NCBI GenBank assembly: GCA_002068205.1
Contig: MVZB01000039.1
Location: forward strand, 1-18,097
DNA from: a candidate division BRC1 bacterium ADurb.BinA292
Lineage (GTDB): Bacteria; Sumerlaeota; Sumerlaeia; MVZB01
Direction: 5' to 3'
Length of the DNA stretch: 18,097 bases
The notes under the pieces are model-generated. The model saw only the letters and a list, made by a program, of their open reading frames with translations, did no database searches and had not been told where the DNA came from. Position numbers and translations under genes: made by a program. Shown here piece after piece: positions 15,376-18,097 of the stretch. Each line of letters opens with the position of its first letter. The stretch's first letter is position 1.

Positions 15376-16295
15376 GCGTGAATCCCCGCTTTCCCGCCGG
15401 GCCGCTCGGCCTCGGCGAAATATGAACTGCGCGTGAACGGCGACGCCATCACCCACCGGATGCCGCGCCGGCGGGCTTCATCGGCCAGCCGGTGGAACCG
15501 GTCGGGGTGAACGTATTCGACCACCGGCAACTGCGCGGGCGTCGGCCGCAGATACTGCCCCAGTGTCAGCCGTTCGATCCCGACCCGCGCCAGATCGTCG
15601 AGCACGCGCAGCACCTCCTCTTCCCGTTCGCCCAGGCCGAGCATCAGCGAGCTTTTCGCTGCCACGCCCGGCAGGAGGGCGACGCGGCGCAGGAGATCCA
15701 GCGAGTGTTGATAATTGGAGCCGGGCCGGACAGCGGCGTAGAGCCGCGGCGTCGTCTCCACGTTGTGCCCCCAGACCAGCGGGGCCTCGGAGGCCAGCGT
15801 GGCGAGGGCTTCGTCGGCGCAACGTCGGAAGTCGGGCGTGAGCAGTTCGATGCGGATGCCGGGAACGGCCGCCCGAATCGCGCGGATGCAGTCACGGAAA
15901 TGCGCGGCGCCGCCGTCGGGCAGATCATCGCGATTGACCGACGTGAGCACCACATAGCCGAGCCGCATGTGCGCGACCGCTTCCGCCAGCCGGCGCGGTT
16001 CGTCGCCATCGACGCGCCCGCGCGGCCGGCCCGGCTTGACGCTGCAGAAGCCGCAGCGGCGCGTGCAGCGATCGCCAAGGATCAGAAACGTCGCCGTCCC
16101 GCGACTCCAGCACTCGCCCCGATTGGGACAGCGCGCTTCCTCGCAGATCGTATGGAGTCGGCCTGAATCGACGGCCCCGCGCGTGCGGGCGTAGAGCGGT
16201 CCGCCGCCCAGCGGCCGCTTCAACCACTGCGGCAGGCGTGCGGAATCCATGGGCGAGTGATGGGAGTTGGGACTGAATGAAACCTGCGCGTCCAT
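15372..16295 (-). CDS. lipA: lipoyl synthase (radical SAM)
   Basis: The 307-residue radical SAM enzyme inserts two sulfur atoms into octanoyl groups on carrier proteins. The auxiliary cluster cysteines are Cys51, Cys56 and Cys62 (CEEARCPNRGEC). The radical SAM cluster cysteines are Cys77, Cys81 and Cys84 (CTRRCGFC). The C-terminal RSSY at 289-292 supplies the serine ligand of the auxiliary cluster. The core opening RLPQWLKRPLG is typical. The start is uncertain: ATG 16295 has GAGAGG just upstream, at a short 3-base gap, and is preferred. ATG 16334 lies inside a strong hairpin, and ATG 16250 lacks a ribosome site but would still keep all motifs. It is the first gene after a glycine riboswitch and overlaps gcvT by 4 bases. 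Confidence 0.95.
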   Translation of the reverse strand: MDAQVSFSPNSHHSPMDSARLPQWLKRPLGGGPLYARTRGAVDSGRLHTICEEARCPNRGECWSRGTATFLILGDRCTRRCGFCSVKPGRPRGRVDGDEPRRLAEAVAHMRLGYVVLTSVNRDDLPDGGAAHFRDCIRAIRAAVPGIRIELLTPDFRRCADEALATLASEAPLVWGHNVETTPRLYAAVRPGSNYQHSLDLLRRVALLPGVAAKSSLMLGLGEREEEVLRVLDDLARVGIERLTLGQYLRPTPAQLPVVEYVHPDRFHRLADEARRRGIRWVMASPFTRSSYFAEAERPGGKAGIHA

Positions 16296-16323
16296 GGGCC
16301 TCTCAAGTGGAACGGGCGGGATG

Positions 16324-16369
16324 CGGAAACACATCGGAACCCCGTTAGCTAAACGTGTTCCGGTTTCCG
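16324..16369 (-). promoter_or_regulatory. expression-platform hairpin between riboswitch and lipA
   Basis: Three stacked helices can form: 16324-16330 with 16363-16369 (7 bp), 16335-16340 with 16357-16362 (6 bp), and 16343-16346 with 16352-16355 (4 bp). A 4-base bulge at 16331-16334 holds most of an unused ATG. No U run follows in the transcript direction, so it is not a standard intrinsic terminator. It lies 4 bases past aptamer 2 and about 30 bases before the lipA start. Confidence 0.55.
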
Positions 16370-16372
16370 CCC

Positions 16373-16579
16373 CTCTGTCCGCTTACCTGAGAGATTCAGC
16401 CACCGGCCGTCTCGCGGCCGCGCGGCCTCCCCGTCGGTGGGATCGCCCGGCTTGCCGGCTGCCGGCGCCGTGCGATCCGCTCTCCAGAGTTCTGTCCGTT
16501 CGCGGTCCTTGAGCCTGAAAGTTTCCTGGGCGGTTTTGCTTCTTCGGCGGCTCCGGCAAGGGAGCACTCTCCCGCGAAC
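16373..16579 (-). promoter_or_regulatory. tandem glycine riboswitch
   Basis: Read on the minus strand, two glycine aptamers follow each other. Aptamer 1 (16498-16579) is closed by an 8-bp stem (ccgcgaac with gttcgcgg) and contains GGGAGAG, GCCGCCGAAGAAGCAA and TCAGGCTCAAGGACCG. Aptamer 2 (16373-16489) is closed by cagag/ctctg and contains CTGGAGAGC, CACCGACGGGGAGGCC and CTCTCAGGTAAGCGGACAG. The GGAGAG, CCGA(A/C)GG-like and CTCAGG...GGACAG elements are the conserved core of the gcvT-type glycine riboswitch. Tandem aptamers separated by a short linker are common in this class, which usually turns on glycine cleavage genes when glycine is abundant. Here the first controlled gene is lipA, then gcvT, gcvH and gcvP. 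Confidence 0.92.
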
Positions 16580-16652
16580 ATCCACCAGATGTGCTGAATT
16601 CTCTGGATCTGACTCCTTTCGGAAGGCGACCAGCCATGCTCGTGAGGCGTCC

Positions 16653-16680
16653 ATTCTACCATCCGACAGGAGCTTGTCAA
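16653..16680 (-). promoter_or_regulatory. sigma70-like promoter of the lipA-gcvTHP operon
   Basis: On the minus strand, a perfect TTGACA (16675-16680) is followed after 16 bases by TAGAAT (16653-16658), which matches five of six -10 positions. Transcription would start near 16646, about 65 bases before the first aptamer and about 350 bases before lipA. Confidence 0.75.
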
Positions 16681-17030
16681 TTCTTCGGAGCACGTGAGCG
16701 AGATTGTTCCTTAAGATCCGGCGCCGCATCCGCAAATGATGTCGCTCCTCCCAGAGATCGCTCGGGAGGCGCCTGACTGAAAACCGACATCACATTTGTG
16801 GCATCTGCATCACCGGGCTGGGAATTGCGCGGCACGAATCCAGAACCGCGCCAAAGCAATGATCTCAGAATGGCGAGCTAAGCCGTTGCATTTCAAGCGT
16901 CGTTGCCTCTTCCCAAGCTTTGCGCGGGGCGGGCGGCTTCGGCGGCCGTTCTGGTGCGCTGCATGCGTGAGGGAAGAGGGGGCATCGCGTCCACATGCCC
17001 TCGCCCCAATTCAACCTAAGGATGTTTCCC
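16681..17030. other. divergent intergenic region between the gcv operon and the cysteine-repeat gene
   Basis: This stretch has no convincing gene. It holds a long interrupted hairpin (16733-16798), and the rightward gene's promoter must lie here, though I cannot pick a clear -35/-10 pair. An in-frame ATG at 16995 precedes the preferred start of the cysteine-repeat protein but lacks its own ribosome site. Confidence 0.45.
16733..16798. repeat. long imperfect inverted repeat (hairpin)
   Basis: The left arm caaatgatgtcg (16733-16744) pairs with the right arm 16785-16798 over 12 bp, with one 2-base bulge (ca). Inside, cctccc (16747-16752) pairs with gggagg (16764-16769), extended by gag/ctc around the loop atcg. 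No T run follows closely on either strand. It lies about 50 bases upstream of the gcv promoter. Confidence 0.55.
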
Positions 17031-17789
17031 ATGAACCGACCGCTTGCCCTCCTGGCCGCGCTGGGGCTGTTGCTCTCCACCGCGATTCCCGCCGGCGTCG
17101 CCGCGGCCGAGGATTCCCAGCCCGCAACGCCCGAAGCCGCCGCCGCGCCAACGGAATTATCCCCCGAGGCGAAAAAGGGCAACCCGTACCCGCTGACCAC
17201 CTGCCCTGTCTCCGGCGAGCCGCTCGGCGCGATGGGCGATCCGGTGGTGATCGAATACGAGGGACGCGAGATCCGTTTCTGCTGCCCCTCGTGCGAGGCG
17301 CCGTTCAAGGAGGATCCGACGTCGTTTCTGATCAAGATCAACGAGCAGCTCATCGAGCAACAGCAGCCGACCTATCCGCTGGAGACGTGCGTCGTCAGCG
17401 GCGAAAAGCTGGGCGGCATGGGCGAACCGTTCGACTATGTGCACGACAACCGCTTGGTGCGGTTCTGCTGCCGGGCCTGCGTCGCTGAATTTCAAAGTGA
17501 TCCGGCCCAGTACTTCGAGCAGATCGATCAGGCGGTCATCGAAGCGCAGCGGGCCGATTATCCCCTCGCCACTTGCGTCGTCAGCGGCGAAACGCTGGGC
17601 GATCACGGTGAACCGGTGGATTACGTTCTCGGCACGCAACTGATCCGGCTGTGCTGCCCGGCGTGCGTCGCCGAACTGGAGAAAAACCCCGCCAAGTACC
17701 TCAAGCAACCGCGGCCTGAAGAGGAAGGGACGGAAGCGACGGAACCGGCGGAGGGCGCGGAGACGATGGAAGGGTCGGCCGGGGCATAA
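17031..17789 (+). CDS. exported protein with three 62-residue cysteine (CCxxC) repeats
   Basis: The 252-residue protein starts with a signal peptide (NRPLALLAALGLLLSTAIPAG, probable cleavage after AAA near residue 26) and an Ala/Pro-rich linker. Three repeats then follow at an exact 62-residue period, beginning at Tyr53, Tyr115 and Tyr177. Each reads YPLxTCxVSGExLGxxGxP, then a hydrophobic strand, then [FL]CCxxC and a DP/NP helix. The cysteines are 58/84/85/88, 120/146/147/150 and 182/208/209/212. This four-cysteine layout resembles TRASH/YHS-like metal-binding modules in exported proteins of PVC bacteria and suggests periplasmic binding of a soft metal such as copper, which is inference. The tail (230-252) is Glu/Ala/Gly-rich. 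TAAGGA lies 8 bases before ATG 17031. It is followed by a MATE-type transporter gene in the same direction, 107 bases on. Confidence 0.85.
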   Translation: MNRPLALLAALGLLLSTAIPAGVAAAEDSQPATPEAAAAPTELSPEAKKGNPYPLTTCPVSGEPLGAMGDPVVIEYEGREIRFCCPSCEAPFKEDPTSFLIKINEQLIEQQQPTYPLETCVVSGEKLGGMGEPFDYVHDNRLVRFCCRACVAEFQSDPAQYFEQIDQAVIEAQRADYPLATCVVSGETLGDHGEPVDYVLGTQLIRLCCPACVAELEKNPAKYLKQPRPEEEGTEATEPAEGAETMEGSAGA

Positions 17790-17896
17790 GACCTGGCACG
17801 CGACCGGTGATTGCGGCATCCGCGCCGGCGGGCTACGATGGATGAGCCCGCGTCCGCCCCCGGGGCCGACGCGCATCCAGTTCCCCCGCGGCCGCC

Positions 17897-18097
17897 ATGC
17901 ATCACGCCAGCCTGCCCCCGCTCAACCTCGACGATCTCCGGGTTCGCTGGCGTGAGCGGGGGGGCTATCGCGATATCTTCTGGATCGCCGGGCCGCTGAT
18001 CCTCAGCACCAGTTCGCTGACGATCCAGCAGTTCATTGATCGCCTGTTCCTCTCCTGGCACAGCGAAGCCGAGTTCGCGGCGTCCCTCCCCGCAAGC
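17897..18097 (+). CDS. MATE-family transporter, N-terminal part
   Basis: Sixty-seven codons are visible before the right edge. After a hydrophilic start (MHHASLPPLNLDDLRVRWRERGG), the sequence YRDIFWIAGPLILSTSSLTIQQFIDRLFLSWHS matches the first transmembrane helix of MATE/NorM-type transporters, with the typical LPLILS...FIDRLFLS pattern. These export drugs or metabolites using a sodium or proton gradient. No clear Shine-Dalgarno precedes ATG 17897, so the start is tentative. The family call rests on this single helix pattern; related MOP-superfamily flippases (MurJ, Wzx) are less likely but not excluded. Confidence 0.7.
   Translation, partial: MHHASLPPLNLDDLRVRWRERGGYRDIFWIAGPLILSTSSLTIQQFIDRLFLSWHSEAEFAASLPAS

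Noticed and set aside
16332..16334. upstream ATG as the lipA start
   Set aside because: It lies in the bulge of a strong hairpin with no ribosome site, and the extra residues do not resemble lipoyl synthases.

Overview
The window is GC-rich DNA from a Gram-negative bacterium. CMP-Kdo synthetase points to a Kdo-containing outer membrane, and an envelope L,D-transpeptidase and a secreted cysteine-repeat protein fit this. Long-form HisG, the YPLxTC/CCxxC repeat protein and the style of the LysM/YkuD protein recall the PVC group (Kiritimatiellota, Verrucomicrobiota, Planctomycetota) or nearby phyla. That placement is inference; no rRNA or tRNA gene is visible here.

Layout. (1) 1-465, minus strand: the Lys/Ala-rich start of a protein that runs off the left edge. 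(2) 754-3100, plus: a tightly coupled trio (formyltransferase, PIG-L/LmbE deacetylase, hexapeptide acyltransferase) joined by ATGA overlaps, followed by an unfamiliar nucleotidyltransferase (3164-4444). Together they look like a glycan or small-molecule amine-modification unit. (3) 4598-4810: stand-alone rpsU with its own promoter, a very strong Shine-Dalgarno, a TTG start and a terminator. (4) 4879-5534: a gene-free stretch with a 24-bp tandem repeat, an AT-rich multi-hairpin element closed by an 11-bp inverted repeat, and a structured leader with a possible small upstream ORF. (5) 5535-8414: LysM-L,D-transpeptidase, hisG, kdsB. (6) 8411-10920: a frameshifted MNT-type nucleotidyltransferase, pyrG, an 84-residue protein, and a broken DUF6036-like nucleotidyltransferase that meets gcvP tail to tail. 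KdsB consumes CTP and PyrG makes it, so their proximity is metabolically sensible. (7) 10920-16680, minus: lipA-gcvT-gcvH-gcvP behind a sigma70-like promoter and a tandem glycine riboswitch. Glycine therefore probably controls both the cleavage system and the enzyme that finishes the lipoyl cofactor on GcvH. (8) 17031-17789, plus: an exported protein made of three 62-residue cysteine repeats. (9) 17897-end: the start of a MATE-family transporter.

The most unusual points are: a CTP synthase that appears to lack about 31 residues covering its UTP-binding KTKPTQ loop; the multi-hairpin element at 5197-5322; lipA placed under glycine-riboswitch control; three separate nucleotidyltransferase-fold genes, two of them damaged; and the regular triple cysteine repeat. 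I see no CRISPR array, insertion sequence or complete defence system.
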